From the NCBI RefSeq assembly GCF_963422355.1, contig NC_085089.1:6932052-6996051 (forward strand): 64,000 bases of DNA. Direction: 5' to 3'. The position numbers and the translations under genes are program-made. This stretch comes from Corticium candelabrum (lineage: Eukaryota > Porifera > Homoscleromorpha > Homosclerophorida > Plakinidae). Below, in pieces: positions 14,501-26,438 of the stretch. The stretch's first letter is position 1, and every line of letters begins with the position of its first letter. The notes under the pieces were generated by a model. The model made no database searches and had not been told where the DNA came from. It was given only the letters and a program-made list of their open reading frames with translations.

Positions 14501-17500
14501 ACATGGCATAAATATCTGTCACAGAAACAACTTTGCGATCGAGTTCAATGGCATGTTGAATCAGAGAGGTGTAAGCCAGTGCTATCAACTGCTCAACTAG
14601 CAGACGATTCCATTCTGCCTTTTCATCTTTTGTTCTGTCTTCTGCCGGCCATTTGAGGCTTCTGCGATTATCAGCCACACTGAATGAACCATGAACATGC
14701 GCAGGCAGACCACTATTACTATCTGCATCATCACTGGGTGGCAATGGAAGAAAACAGAAGATTCTTCCCAAGTTTTCCCCATGTTTGGTTTTGCCACCAA
14801 TTGGAACAGCAAGTCCCACCCAGGGAATTTGTGCCAATTTGGCTGCCATCGAATGCACTTCAGGGTTTGTCGTGCTGATGTAATTTTCGACTAACCACTG
14901 TTGAGTGATAGTAACTTGTTGCAATGTGCACGTAATACTTGCCTGGTAACATCTAGACAAAACAAATCCTGATTTCACTCTTCCATCAGCTCTAGTTGCT
15001 GCCGATATACTGCTCAAAATACTTTCCCTTTCCCTATGAACGACTGCTCTTGCTGGTTCTGACAAACACACTTTAAAAACTTCGCAAGCAGCTGGTTTGC
15101 CAGGCAGCCACTCATAGATGGATATCATTTCCACTGTCTTGAGAAACAGCAAGACAAGATGAGCATCAGCTTGAAATGACTTAAACAGCTCATGAATTCT
15201 TTGTGAAGAAACGACATTGGATGACAGATCTGGTGACGGCTCTTGACGTAAAGGGAATCTGAATAAAGTACCATTGTACTCAGATTGTGACAAATCACAA
15301 CCAAGAACTTTATATGGACCAAACTGTTCAGCATATTTGGGATTTCTGGCATCACTAAATGAAAATTTTCTCCCAGTTTTACCTTGAAAATGCTTCTGAT
15401 GAGGATCAAAGAATCCAACAGTGTTACCACTAACAACACTAGGAAGGTCTACAAAACAAAGATATTATTACTGAAATTTGTCAGCCACACTGTTACTACA
15501 AGCAAGTCAACACACTAAAATTCCAGGCACTTATACTTCACCCTCTAAGAATGTACAATATATTAGTGTCAAATTACACACTTGTCATCCTGAAATAATT
15601 AATCTTATCATTCTTAGTCTCGCGTAGCCAGACCATAACCCCGCCCTCAACATTTGGCAGAGACTATATCATTCTATGCTTGATGACAACCATCCAATGA
15701 ACAACAAAATAGGAGTTGCAAAAACCTCGTTTGCAAAATATCAGTCATAACTTCATTACACCAAGTCTCGTTATCAGGAGTAGCACTAGGGCCGTGTTTC
15801 CACTAGCTGCACCTTAAACTAGTTAGCTTAACACGTTTATAAACTAAACCAGTTCAAGAAAGCAACTGTTTCAACTGGGAACTTGCACATCCGGGAAGTG
15901 CAAGACAAACCGTCTTGGCCCACTGTAGTATTCAGCGAGCAAGGCTCGTTTTAAAGTACTGGGCTGCTCTGTCACCGAATCAGAGCAACTGTTTGTTGTC
16001 AGCATCTACTACTAAGAATTTGCATGAGTGACCAAGGACACCGTCTTCTCTCTGTGTGTAGCTGCTGATTCTCTCCTTTAGTTAATTAATGACCGTTACA
16101 TCTTTCAAGGTACTCCTATACCAGCAAAATAGTCAATATCATCAAAACTATGTTGTCAGAATCCATCTAAGCAAGCGTGCACTGTCACACGATAGTTAAA
16201 CGTAAAACACTTGGCTAAACCTACTACAAACTAGTAAGAAATTGGTTTAGGTTTAGAATATACCATATTTCTTCGAATAGTGGCCGCCCTCGTTTAGAAG
16301 CCGCAACTGAAGAGATTTGTTGAAATAGAGGTTGCTCTCGAATCGAGGCCGCACTAGTCTGCCAAGTTACTCACCACGCCCTATCACTTCCTTTGGTGCT
16401 CTGCTTCAATTTCATCCTATTACATGCACACCTCTATCAATTATAACATAATAGTCGTGGCATTTACAGCTAAACTACCGTAGTTGACACCTTACAGTGT
16501 CCAATTATGTCAATAGAAAGAAACGTGACATCCAGGTACCAACATGTAGAGACTTAAAAACAAAGACCACCCTCGTTTAGAGGCCACAGTTCCCTAACCT
16601 TGCCAAAATAGAGGCCGTGGCCACAATTCGAAGAAATACGGTAACTGGTTTAGTGCAGATGGAAAGGGGCAATTCTTAAACCAGTTTAAGCACTAGTGGA
16701 AATGTGCCCTAGATGTTAGCTTCCCATGATGACAACCAATGAGGAGACTGTAAGCAGCACAACAAGCTTCTGACACCACTGAACCCAACTGAATTGAATT
16801 AAAGAGCATACTAATAGAAGCTGATCTGTACAAGAATCTCCATAAGATAGTGTCAACTGTACATACTGATACAGCAGATAAGTACTGACAATGAGGTACT
16901 GTAAATCAACAAATTTCGTAAGCATCTAACTTCTGTAAATTTCATAAGCGATCTCAGGTTTACTAAAGGTAAATGCTTACTATAACAGTGGGTTTTCCAA
17001 TGTACTCATAATTATCACGTGTCACCGGTGCCAGTCAGATGAACACTGAGATAGAACACATTCATATGGGCTTAGCAATTATTTATGCATGCCAGCGTGG
17101 TGCTGTGGTGCTGTGGTTTTGATTTTCTGTTGATTTCCTGTTGATGTTCTACACAGAAGTGCAGAAAAGTGGCTATGTCTAACAAACCCACATTGACAAT
17201 TAGCTTCTCAAGACTGTCCATGCACTGTAAATGTACACTAAAGGTTCTACAACTTCGGATTTAGTGACATGTTTATGAGCCCCCAAGAGGTGATGTTGTA
17301 TCCAGTGTCTACTGTGCACGAGGGAAGCAAGTGACCTCGCCGTGAGCTGGGTGTAGTATAATGTAGCCACAATTTTGTACTTCATTATGATCAACGCTTA
17401 CAAAAGTTTGCTGTTTACAAAATGGCAAATTTGTTCACTTACACAAGTTTTACACTTACAAAATTTTGTTGATTTACAGCAATTAGGTTTGCTTATAAGG

Positions 17501-19378
17501 CTTCTCTTTGACACAAAATTCAGTTCCTGCCAAAGTACCAGTACTAAAAAATTTTTCCTAGTTTTACATTTTACAGTTTCATAACTAAATTTTCATAGTT
17601 TTTATGTTCACACACGCCACTTATAGTACATATACCCATACACAAGCTCTAATTTACAATTGATTAAAGAGACATTTTGGAGATTTGCATTAACGCAACA
17701 TTTCAGAGACGCGTGCTAATGTACATTTGCAGCAAAAAGCAATGGCAGCATGCGCTGATGGAAGTGACAAGAACTGCAACGCAAAGTTACAGTTGAGTCC
17801 AGTTTTATGACAGGGCCCCCTTTGGTGTGTGGTAAAAACAGCTGTTCATACGTGGTCTGTCACACATGAACACAACTAAAAGGATAAAGAGGCGAGCGGT
17901 ATTTGTCATCCGGATCTGTTTCGGCGTCCACCGCACTTCACCGACTGCTGTCAATGTCACGTGATGCAAATGCGGCAACCAACAATCAAAGGTGTATGCT
18001 GGGCACAATTTACTAGCTCATGTGGCCGAAATGTTCCTTTGAGCTACCATTACAATGTTGCACCGATAAGGGTATTCGGCCGATATACCAATAACCGATA
18101 TCCAAGTAAAAAGAGCCGATACCAATAACCGATATCTGATATAATTATATTTTATAGATAATCATTGATGTTCATGACTTACATGCCTTGCAGTGCATGA
18201 ATTTGTGTCCCCACTGTTGTGCTATATTAATATCCTAGTAAGTGACAGACCCAAGCAATTCTTACCATATACATGTATACATGTAGCTTAATTAATTAAC
18301 AGACCTATGGGATACCTGTTAATATGTCTGTGTTTAAGGATGCGTTCAAATACTAGTTCCAGTTCTAGAACTGGAACTGCCAGAGCTGTCAGAACTGTTG
18401 GAACCCTTGCTAGCAAACGAACACTTAGAACTGTCAGCAAGTTGAGCATGCGCAAAGGCTCATACCTCCGGTAAGCACAATAAATAGAGTGACGTTTCTA
18501 CTCCACTAACTTGTTGTAGTCTGCTCGAACATCAGCAGGGATTTCGCTTTCAGTTTTTTGGAGCTGCTCGCCAAGGTCACTGTAATCAGTTCCAAATGTC
18601 GTTCCTTCTGCTGTCTGCCAAGCCGATGGTCACCACAAGTATTCATTAGAACCAACAAGAAGGTCCACAACGACCTCAGCAGCTGTTCCTGCCATTTCAC
18701 TTCAGCAGCCTCCGGGAATTTGAATTTAGGATGTGACAGTTCCAACAATTCCAGCTCGCTAGGCAGAACTGCTAGAACTGTACTGACAGTTCTAGAACTG
18801 TCAGAACTACCAATCGAACGCTATAGAACTTTGCTCCCCCACCAATTCCAGTTCTAGAACTAGTATTCGAACGCACCCCTAAATTAGACTCCACACATTT
18901 CGATGTATCAAAAAATTTAGTTTTCTCAACATGATTTATCTCCATCCTAACCTGTTAGATGATAGATTGAATTGAATCCAATTCCAAACTTGCCAACTTT
19001 CATGGGATCATCTTTCTTCACACTGCGGTATGGTTTCTGGATGCCATCCCAGTCCTCGCGTTCAAACACAGCGTTGTTCTGAGCGTATAGAGCAGGACCT
19101 TGATATTTCCTCAGTGATTTCTTCACCAGACGTTCTGTACCGTAAACGTTCTCCCTTGCATCAAGCAAAAATTTCACTTCAGTGGCTCCGGCATCGTCTG
19201 CATTCTGTATCAACTCCTGAAATCAGATAGAACAAAGTTAGTCTGTACGTAGAACGATTTGAACGATAAGAACAAACCTTCAAAATCTGTCCTCCTTCGG
19301 GATAGCGTTCCAATATATCTTTCAGCAGATGGACCAGCGGCGGCACCTCCTGACCAAAATTTTCTCCTGCATCCTCAT
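2565..19378 (-). CDS. SACS: Sacsin (giant modular HSP90-like/DnaJ/HEPN co-chaperone), 5' end unresolved
   Basis: Three exons can be placed: 19378-19278, 19216-18952 and one giant exon 15448-2565 (12,884 bp), joined at phases 0 and 1, giving about 4,416 residues. Three sacsin internal repeats (SIRPT) with GHKL/HSP90-like ATP pockets are visible. The first, in exons 1-3, has [13 protein letters not shown] and [15 protein letters not shown]. The second starts near 11,700 ([28 protein letters not shown]). The third starts near 8,690 ([28 protein letters not shown]). A J-domain with an intact HPD triad (3270-3278) is followed by a C-terminal HEPN domain ending at the TAA at 2565. This is the complete order of vertebrate sacsin, which acts in mitochondrial and intermediate-filament homeostasis. 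No in-frame Met exists in the first visible exon, because a stop sits just before its acceptor. The start, and the ubiquitin-like domain of vertebrate sacsin, must lie in upstream exons I could not find. Confidence 0.95.
15789..16710. mobile_element. TIR element, family A (GGGC...TTTCCACTAG termini), about 0.92 kb
   Basis: The left end GGGCCGTGTTTCCACTAG and the reverse complement of the right end GGGCACATTTCCACTAG agree, and the match continues inward through variants of CTTAAACTGGTTTAA. Direct flanks give TA (or CTAG) on both sides, so the target duplication is short. A second, different TIR element sits inside it (16261-16643). No transposase is recognisable. A diverged relative lies at 37903-38911. 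Confidence 0.6.
16261..16643. mobile_element. Nested MITE, family B (TACCGTATTTCTTCGAAT termini)
   Basis: The left end TACCATATTTCTTCGAATAG and the reverse complement of the right end TACCGTATTTCTTCGAATTG pair, and the match continues with GTGGCC. The interior carries copies of a CCCTCGTTTAGA motif in both halves. It lies inside the family A element, so it inserted later or the family A element is a composite. A related copy is at 33303-33730 in a POLR1C intron. Confidence 0.6.
18055..18140. mobile_element. One-sided fragment of an ATCGGCCGATA-type DNA transposon
   Basis: The stretch TGCACCGATAAGGGTATTCG followed by GCCGATA and two copies of CCAATAACCGATATC resembles the termini of hAT-like short elements common in animals. 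No partner end is visible nearby, so this is a fragment. Confidence 0.4.
18338..18879. mobile_element. Non-autonomous PIF/Harbinger-like element, 542 bp, TAA target duplication
   Basis: The left terminus GGATGCGTTCAAATACTAG and the reverse complement of the right terminus GGGGTGCGTTCGAATACTAG match for about 30 bp, both running into copies of the palindrome TTCTAGAACTGGAA. Flanking TAA occurs at 18335-18337 and 18880-18882. The GGGTGCGTTC start and TWA duplication fit PIF/Harbinger. Minus-strand fragments with plausible coding bias (18500-18748) are broken by frame changes and could be remnants of the accessory Myb-like protein. Confidence 0.7.
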
Positions 19379-19785
19379 CTACTCAAGAAAACCAAACTAA
19401 AACATGTAAAATATATTTGCACATGCGCAGTAGACTCTACAGCTGACTGCGGTGGGCGCGGTCGATAAGTTGGCCGACCTGTTCGCCACGAGCATGACAG
19501 ACCCTATTCGAAACGTCTGCGATGCGAGGTGTTTTATTACGTGTTATACTCTAGCCACAGGATTGGAGTAGTTTGCCCAAGTCTTGACATGCACGTGACT
19601 TGAGTTGCGTCATCATGTAAACTAATCATATTAATTAGTACGAGTCGCGTAGGAGTACAGTTGCCAAACCGTGGACACCCTTCAAAGTAATTAGAATAGC
19701 TCCGATCAGAAGCCTTACGACAACCTCATTTAGAAACGCAATTTACCCTTGGCCCTTGGTGATCACGCAGGCTCACTCTCCAGTC

Positions 19786-20079
19786 AGTGGCGTAACTAGG
19801 CATGAGGCAGCCGAGGCAGTTGCCTCGGTAAATAAAATGGGTGTGGCGTAGCAAAATTTTGCTAGACGTATCAGTTAGTAGATAACAGAAAAGACCGGGA
19901 ATTCTGCACGCGGTTACCGAACAGAAGAAGTCCTCTTTCACCACCGTTCTCGCACTTAGCTAGCGCACGTTCGCCGCACCTGAAGCACTTGCCACTCACG
20001 TGACTGAGAAACCTAGACGTTAATTAACAAATTTATACAAACTTGCCTCGGTAAAATTTTAATGCTAGTTACGCCCTTG
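19786..20079. mobile_element. MITE, 294 bp, with 6-bp target duplication CCAGTC
   Basis: The left end AGTGGCGTAACTAG and the reverse complement of the right end CAAGGGCGTAACTAG pair, and a second inner pair matches (TTGCCTCGGTAAA). CCAGTC is found directly at 19780-19785 and again at 20080-20085. The GGGCGTAACTAG terminus resembles hAT-type elements, but those usually make 8-bp duplications, so the superfamily is open. Confidence 0.65.
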
Positions 20080-20301
20080 CCAGTCTGTAGCTATTCGTTG
20101 AGATATTATTATTATTCAACTAGAACGTGACGTCCTAAAGAGGTTGATATTAACGCTACTATTGCTAATGGTGGACAGCGGCGTTTTCGCACTAAATCAA
20201 CGATCTATTACGGTAAACAGGACCGGAACTGGAAGCTACGCTTGCAACAAGCTTTTCGTGTCTCGTAGACGTCTAGGCAGTCTGGACAGCACCAGCATTT
20301 G

Positions 20302-20575
20302 CTAGCTAGGTTCTGGCATCTCATCGAACATGGCGCACTCAAAGTGGAACCAATGGCTACAGCCGGGATTGTCGCTGCCTATCCATCCTTCTTTATCTGT
20401 CTTTGAGTCTTGGTAGTACGATTGACCGTAACTGCTACAAAAGGAGTCATTCTCGTCGCTGCTTCGACGCTTGAACCAGCCACTCCCATTGCAAACGTTG
20501 TCTTGGACTTCCCTGATACTAGGCGAGTTTGTTGACGTTGTAGCTTTTCTTTCTTGCCACTTTCTGTACGGTTTT
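20302..20575 (-). pseudogene. PHD/zinc-finger tail of a transposase-like gene, remnant
   Basis: A minus-strand frame of about 88 codons ends at TAG 20302-20304. It starts with a basic segment (PYRKWQERKATTST), passes a Cys/Ser-rich middle and closes with GWIGSDNPGCSHWFHFECAM. The W-H-F/H-x-x-C spacing is that of the PHD-like fingers at the C-terminus of several animal DNA transposases and LINE ORFs. One expected Cys of the WIxC pair is Ser, and no catalytic domain lies upstream. The piece is therefore best read as a decayed tail. It could instead be the last exon of an unknown host gene. Confidence 0.45.
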
Positions 20576-20579
20576 AACC

Positions 20580-22230
20580 TTCAGTTTTTTTCTATAAATC
20601 AATCTGCAGTGAGAATTTCACCTACATGAGATGGCAGCAGTCGTCTGTCTCTTGTGTTCTGTCCTTGTGTTGGATCTGAGTCCTGTGCTGCAAAGAGATG
20701 TGCAAAAAGTGGCTTATCTTTCTCTGCATGGATGTATGTTGAGGTTTAAAGTGCAACTTCCCAGACCCGCCCACTTTTGATTACAAGTTGCTCGATTCTA
20801 CTAGCCGTTGCTCATAGAGGTGAATAAAGAAATCTGCATGGTACAGTAGAGTAAGGCATAGGCTGTGCAACCAACGTACAACGGTGATTGCTTGCGTTGA
20901 ATATCTAGCGCTGCACGATTGCTATGATTTCGTATTGGCAGGATAGTCGAGGTTACTGTCTAAACATACGGGAAAAGTGAGAAAACGCGGCGTCAACTGG
21001 AAGAGCGTCCTGTCTCGAGAAGGCACGACGCAGTGCTTGCTACTACAACAAACCGCGTCGCGGTTGATGACCAATTCGTTCCGTGGTAAGAAGTGAAACT
21101 TCAACTGTCCACCTTTAAGGGGTGTTCACGTTTAGGCGACTTTACCCTATAAATGTGAACGTGGTTTGAAAACACTCTCTTCACTTGGTACCAAATTACT
21201 AGCAATTAGGGTACAAACAGGACCGAAAACTATCGCCACGCTTAGAGTTCCCGGATAAGGTGGTGCTTTACGCAGCTAGCCCCTCCCCTTTTTGACTCCC
21301 ATCTAGAAGATGGTGCATGCAGTACAGTACACCGTACTTTCCTTCTCTGATTGTAATTACGTAGATCATGAGAGAAGATCTTCTCTCTTTAAATGCTTCT
21401 GCGTAGATACAAAACGTAGTTCATCTGGGGTTCCGAAACAAACAGCATGCGTTCGCATGATTTCCAAATACAGTTATAATATTTATCTGTAGTTATGTAT
21501 TAATTTCTACTTGACTCTACAACTGCTATATGTTTGTCTCAAGACACGCTTGTATAGTAATGCGATTTATTAATACAAACTACTGTAGTCTAATAATTAA
21601 CCATCTAGGCAATGTCATACATGACGTACAGCTCTGTCTACCTTTTGGAGAATGCGGCAATTTGAAGGTAAGTATAGCTACCACAGTGGCATACGTGTAT
21701 ATACTAGAGGTAGACACTGCACAAGAATGACGCTTTAACTCTTTCGATGGCAGCTGCTGACTCATGCATGAGGCTCTAATTGCATTCCACTAACCTTGTT
21801 TCAGCACTAATAAAGCGCTTTATCTCTAGGAATGTGATGCAAGAATTTCTTGCATACGATCACGCAGATGACTCCCCTTGATAAATGTCCTCGTTTGAAC
21901 AAACCTTTTTCTAGACACACACGCGACATGCTAGCAGAATACACGTGCTGGCAATATTTTTCCGCACCCCACAGTAGGTCGTGTGTGCTAGATTGACAAA
22001 CTTTTGACTCTACGCAGAACCAACTTGCGCAACATTCTTCGTAAACTGCCTATTCGCAAGATGTTCACACTTTCTAGACGTTTCTAGCATAAACGGCCTT
22101 TGTTCTTCACTGTTGAGTATCAAGACAAGCAGACCTGCAGAAATCTAAAATCTGTACATCCTTGTTTCCAGTAAACGTGCAGCATCTATTGTTTTAGCTA
22201 ACAGCCGTAAAAAAGTAGCATGCAGCTACA
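20580..22230. other. Intergenic DNA between SACS and the PTK7-like gene
   Basis: No gene is recognised on either strand. Around 21,115 a GGGGTGTTCACGTTTAGGCG stretch looks like one end of a TIR element without a visible partner. Confidence 0.4.
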
Positions 22231-22497
22231 CTATCTAGACATCCTACATCCAACGTCACCCACCTGAACCTGAGTCAGACATTCTGCCTCTCCGCCGCCG
22301 TATGTAGTACGTACTCTCGCCTTGATGACAGTAAACTCAGCTGCCAAGCGGGTCTCCTTGAAACAATTGAACACACTAGGATACAAGAAAAGCACAACTG
22401 TAGACGCCTGAGTCGAAGGCACTAACACGTGGCACGACGTGTAAGTACAGTTATGAACAACGCATGTGCTAGTATCTGTTGTCTGCTTGTAGTTATC
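22231..22497 (-). other. Possible unassigned exon, Cys-rich
   Basis: From an acceptor-like CTCAG at 22498 downwards, a minus-strand frame stays open for about 85 codons. It has several Cys (TCVVHNCTYTSCHV) and a hydrophobic strand pair (STVVLFLYPSVFNCF). A donor-like CAG|GTGGGT follows a Thr-Gln-Val-Gln sequence near 22262; beyond it the frame stops. Composition looks coding, but I recognise no family and see no partner exons. It lies between the 3' end of the PTK7-like gene and SACS. Confidence 0.2.
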
Positions 22498-22936
22498 GAT
22501 ATCTGAGGTCAATGGTCATGCGGGGTACGCCCTGAGACGGAAAACGGACATTCTCTCAGCTAAACGCGGCGCCTAACCACAAGATTTTCCACAAATCAAC
22601 TAGCCGATTGCTGCAGGTCTCGCGAATTGCCAGCAAACAAACAAACAAAAACTGCACTAAAAGTGCTACTCACTCAAGCTAGACTCGCATGACAAGACAC
22701 ACGTGCACGTACTAATTACAAAGTTGCTCCTACACATGCCGGAAAACAATTGCACTTTCGTCACTCTAGTCATAAACGAGTGTTTCATAATTTGTATAAA
22801 TGATATAATACTAACAGTCATCAGACTGAGCGATATATACTAGAAATGTAAGCTACAGTATCAATCAACTGTCATGGGCAAGGCAAGGCAATCTGACAGC
22901 AACGCCAACCTATCAATATCACTATTCTATTCTATT

Positions 22937-24789
22937 CTATAAGAGACCACATATTAGTTCAAACGTTGGTCTATCTACCGGCTCCTTGAGCCAACAACTT
23001 TGCATTATCTCATACAGATCATCCGGGCAACTGTCCAATTTTTCAAGAGCCCGACCATTCCCGATGGCTGTGATCACCTCGGCATTTGTCAGTCCTTCGT
23101 GTGGCTGTCTTGCTAACACAGTGACCTCCCACATGAATACACCAAACGACCAGACATCATTTTCCTTTGTGAATTCATCTCTAAAAACGGCTTCTGGAGA
23201 CATCCACCGCAATGGGCGATACTGGCCAGACACAGCAGGCGTCTCGAGCACATAGTCGTCCTCGTATCCATCGACACAAAGACACAAGTCTGATATCTTT
23301 ATCAATAGATGTCTGCTCACCAAACAATTCCTAGTGGCTACGTCCTTGTGAATACGATTGCGATCAGACAAGTACTGAAAGCCAGCGGCTGCCTGCCGTA
23401 GAAGCGAACTTTGATCAGACATTGTGAGATGCCCCTCTGACAAACGTATTTCTGTCAAGTACTTCTTTAAGTCACCCTGAAACAAAGAACAACGATAATG
23501 CCAAGTAACCACACTCACTACTGTGAAGGTCACCAAACAAAAAACCACTAGCAATTTTCTTACAGACACACCTATAAAACATGTACATTCAGTGACAAAA
23601 GCAGAACGGCATAGCTAATAGCCATGTCGTTCTTTCAGCATATGTACAGTGTACACTGATTCGCCTCAAAACTGAACGGTTGATTGCAAGGGCACAACAT
23701 TTCGACAAAATTTGGGTGCCAACTGGCGTCTGTGCTCTAATTCTATGATATTCAGTTCTTTCTAAACATTGACCTTTGCTTATCTTGGTTGAAGTTGCCA
23801 TACACACGTACATGCTACATTCCAAGTTTTGCTTACAGTTGATACACACAGCAGCATACTGCACGTCTCACTATTCTATAGTTTCCACCTACTAAGTGCA
23901 ACAGCACAGACTCAGTTAGTGTAAGACTCCACCTTGTGCCACACTTGGCTTGATTACTGTGACAGAATTCAAAATTCCTCGACAATCAACCCATACAAGC
24001 CAGCTGACTCAAGTCTTCACGGTTTTGTGTGCCTATAGACCAACTGTAGGCTGTTTTAGGGTCGGTCAGTTGGCTTGTAAAAAAGGAAAAGAACCGCCCA
24101 CGTACATTGTATCTGACAAACGAAGCTTTCCATTGACTGATTCGCACCTGACCTACCTTGCATGACACTAAAACTTTCCCACCCTGTTTGATGGCGACAC
24201 TTGGCCAAGTGAACACAGAAGAAGCCGTGTACTAAAGAAATATGCATGCCTAAATTAATTAAGCCCAGTGACTTAATAACGTAATTCTATTTTTTGTTGG
24301 CAACAAAATTCTAGGTCCATCGAGCCCGTGAAACAACAAATCATGTTGACGTGGCTTTATCTCCTCGATAATGTTACAAATACATTTGTTGAGACTACAC
24401 ACAGTGCCACATTCAAGTTGCTCAACAATGAAACATGCCCTTTGCACACGCACATCGGATACATTCACCTCAGATTCCACACCACACACGCTTATCCTGA
24501 TAGAATCCAAGTTTCTCAACAACAAAACCCACTCTCATTAATTAATTAAAATACTTAAACGAGTTTAGGTGCTACAGTGCAAGCAGTACATGAGATCCAT
24601 TCAGCGTGTAAAATAGGATGGAGGGGGGATTGTATTGTGTTGTATGTAAAAGTCAGTGGTCACATTAGGCCTTTTCGCACTTGACACACATCAAACTGCA
24701 TTCAATCGACTCTGCAGATGTGAATTGGATGCACACTGACCCAATTCATACTACAAAAATGCGTGCATGTGGTGTGTGTGCGCACGTGC

Positions 24790-24849
<60 letters not shown>

Positions 24850-26110
24850 ATTAGAGCCCACGGTCATCATGGCTATCAGTCTCTTCGTGAAGAGACTTCT
24901 CTATCTTTGGTTACACTACGTCCATCTATGCAATAAGCACATGAAATGAAGATACACTCCTGCCTATACCGACATGAAGAGCTGCATGGGTAAGCGGTGC
25001 CACTTGCAGCAGCCGATGCATGTTGAATCCACTTCAAACCACCTCAGTATGTGGCATAACAATGCCCATAACGAATTAGGTGTCAAAACACCAATGGGCA
25101 TTGTGTGCATTCAATGGGCTTTGGAGTCTAGTGTGAAAAGGCCTTTTACCATGTAGTGTGGCTTGACTACAGAGCAGTTAACACGCACTAATAATCCAGC
25201 AAAGAACTCGACTACGTCACTCACCTGATCCAAATTCTCTGTCACCATCAAATACGGCTGAAGCCTGGAAGTACAAACGCCAACAAGCCTCGCCACGCTT
25301 GCATGCTGCAGACTCTTTACTGCCATCACATCGGCCATAAATTTATCTCGACTGAACCCCTTCTCATGGAACTCCTTCACTAACACACTAACGGTGACAG
25401 AATTGTCACCTTTTGTCTTCTGTCTCTTCAACTCAGCCTTGTACACCGTCCAATACCAACCGGAACCGACCAAGCTGTTACTCCCTCTTTCCAACTGACT
25501 CCGCCCTATTTCGAATTCGCTGAGGGGCACATCATCAAGTGTAGCCACCTCGACGTCGCTGCTTGGACACGGTTTCGTGTCCCCTTTGCGTTGGCATCTT
25601 CGATAACACCATACACCGAGAGCCACCATCAGTACTATATACACGACCCCACACACTGCAACAACAACCACAATCGGTACCAAGTCGAGACCACCACCGC
25701 CGACTTCGTTTGCTAACACAGCAAACATGATATACAACCTTTGTGTACATAACACTCTCTACATAAACAGCTCACTCACATTTGTTAACGACCCTGTTGA
25801 CAGTCACGTTAACCGACCTCATGGTGTCTCCGCCCGCGTTCGATGCGACACACCAGTATGTATTGGTATCAAACGTCTTGGCATTCTTTATCAACAGAGT
25901 GCCATTACCATAGTCAACAAAGCGACGAGCGGCAGACTGAGGGAGACCGGGCCACCCAGTCGCACGCCAAGTCCACGTAACGACATCCTCTGCTGATGTC
26001 ACTTCGCATGCCAACTCGATATCCTCACGTTGGTTAGCAGTCACAACTTGAGACACAACAGTAATAACCGGCAGATCTAAACAGACAAATTCGTCACTAA
26101 TAATTATAAA

Positions 26111-26175
<65 letters not shown>

Positions 26176-26206
26176 CTGGCATTGCTGAAATTGATGAATT
26201 GTGTGC

Positions 26207-26243
<37 letters not shown>

Positions 26244-26244
26244 C

Positions 26245-26309
<65 letters not shown>

Positions 26310-26394
26310 CTGGCATTGCTGAAATTGATGAATTGTGTGTGTGTGTGTGTATGTGTGTGCGTGTGTGTGTGTGCGTGTGCGTGTGTGTGTGTGC

Positions 26395-26438
<44 letters not shown>

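Larger units (their letters stand above)
15449..18951. other. SACS intron 2, 3.5 kb, filled with transposon-derived DNA
   Basis: The donor CAG|GTTAGG (18952/18951) and acceptor TTTGTAG (at 15449) bound this intron in phase 1. It holds a nested TIR element (15789-16710 with 16261-16643 inside), a one-sided repeat at about 18,055-18,140 and a PIF/Harbinger-like element (18,338-18,879). Two AT-rich patches (16,905-16,990 and 17,385-17,480) carry similar words such as TTTACAAA and AAATCAACAAATTT. No gene of its own is seen. Confidence 0.7.
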
